Positions 63,901 to 64,000 of a DNA stretch of 64,000 bases are shown in pieces. Location: the NCBI GenBank assembly GCA_008694505.1, contig VZDJ01000623.1, positions 18,409,754 through 18,473,753 of the forward strand, in the 5' to 3' direction. This DNA is from Cyanoderma ruficeps (taxonomy: Eukaryota; Chordata; Aves; Passeriformes; Timaliidae). A program made the position numbers and the translations under genes. Under the pieces are notes generated by a model that had not been told where the DNA came from, made no database searches, and was given only the letters and a program-made list of their open reading frames with translations. The first letter of the stretch is position 1. Every line of letters begins with the position of its first letter.

Positions 63901-64000
63901 TTTGATGGAGCAGCTGATGAGGCCACCCCTGTTGTGCACCTTCAGCACGCGCTCAAAGAGGAGGTTTCGCTTCGCTTCATCAGCGATGTAGTCCCCTTCG
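63901..64000 (-). CDS. CAPN5: CAPN5 exon 5, partial (cut by the window edge)
   Basis: The last 100 bases of an exon give one base of a split-off codon and then 33 codons: [33 protein letters not shown], ending at donor GTAAGC (63900-63895). This corresponds to mammalian residues about 201-233. The (G)GLISCSI segment precedes the catalytic His in calpains. The exon continues to the right, where the catalytic Cys exon should also be. Confidence 0.94.

Overview
The window is vertebrate, almost certainly avian, nuclear DNA. It carries split genes with canonical GT-AG introns, about 21 recognisable CR1 LINE 3' ends (the typical bird interspersed repeat) in both orientations, and at least two retroviral-type LTRs. 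There is no sign of bacterial or plasmid organisation, no CRISPR array and no tRNA or rRNA gene.

Two genes are readable, both on the minus strand and both running off the window. From about 52.7 to 64.0 kb lies the 3' two-thirds of CAPN5 (calpain-5): nine coding exons, probably 5-13 in mammalian numbering, about 442 codons. They include the catalytic His and Asn, domain III and the C2 domain, and the stop codon is at 55769-55771. From 436 to about 49.2 kb lies the 5' end of MYO7A (unconventional myosin VIIa): a probable non-coding exon 1 in a GC-rich, CpG-rich island near 48.8-49.3 kb, the start-codon exon at 31604-31626, and four further coding exons ending with the P-loop exon at 436-557. 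All exon joins keep frame, and the codon counts match the mammalian proteins almost residue for residue. The CAPN5-MYO7A head-to-tail order is the same as on human chromosome 11q13.5. The two share no pathway; the linkage is ancestral synteny, although both are human retinal disease genes (Usher 1B and ADNIV).

Layout from left to right: 0.4-9.6 kb, MYO7A exons 6-3; 9.6-31.6 kb, a 22-kb intron with CR1 copies, two related 457/458-bp LTRs and one unrecognised degenerate coding-like frame (12.7-13.4 kb); 31.6 kb, the ATG exon; 31.6-49.1 kb, intron 1 with CR1 copies and a perfect 14-bp hairpin; 49.1-49.3 kb, MYO7A promoter and exon 1; 49.3-52.6 kb, intergenic; 52.7-55.77 kb, probable CAPN5 3' UTR; 55.77-64.0 kb, CAPN5 coding exons.

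I found no novel multi-gene system. The items most worth a second look are a four-codon upstream ORF that would end six bases before the MYO7A start codon, the unidentified degenerate frame in MYO7A intron 2, and the paired LTRs.
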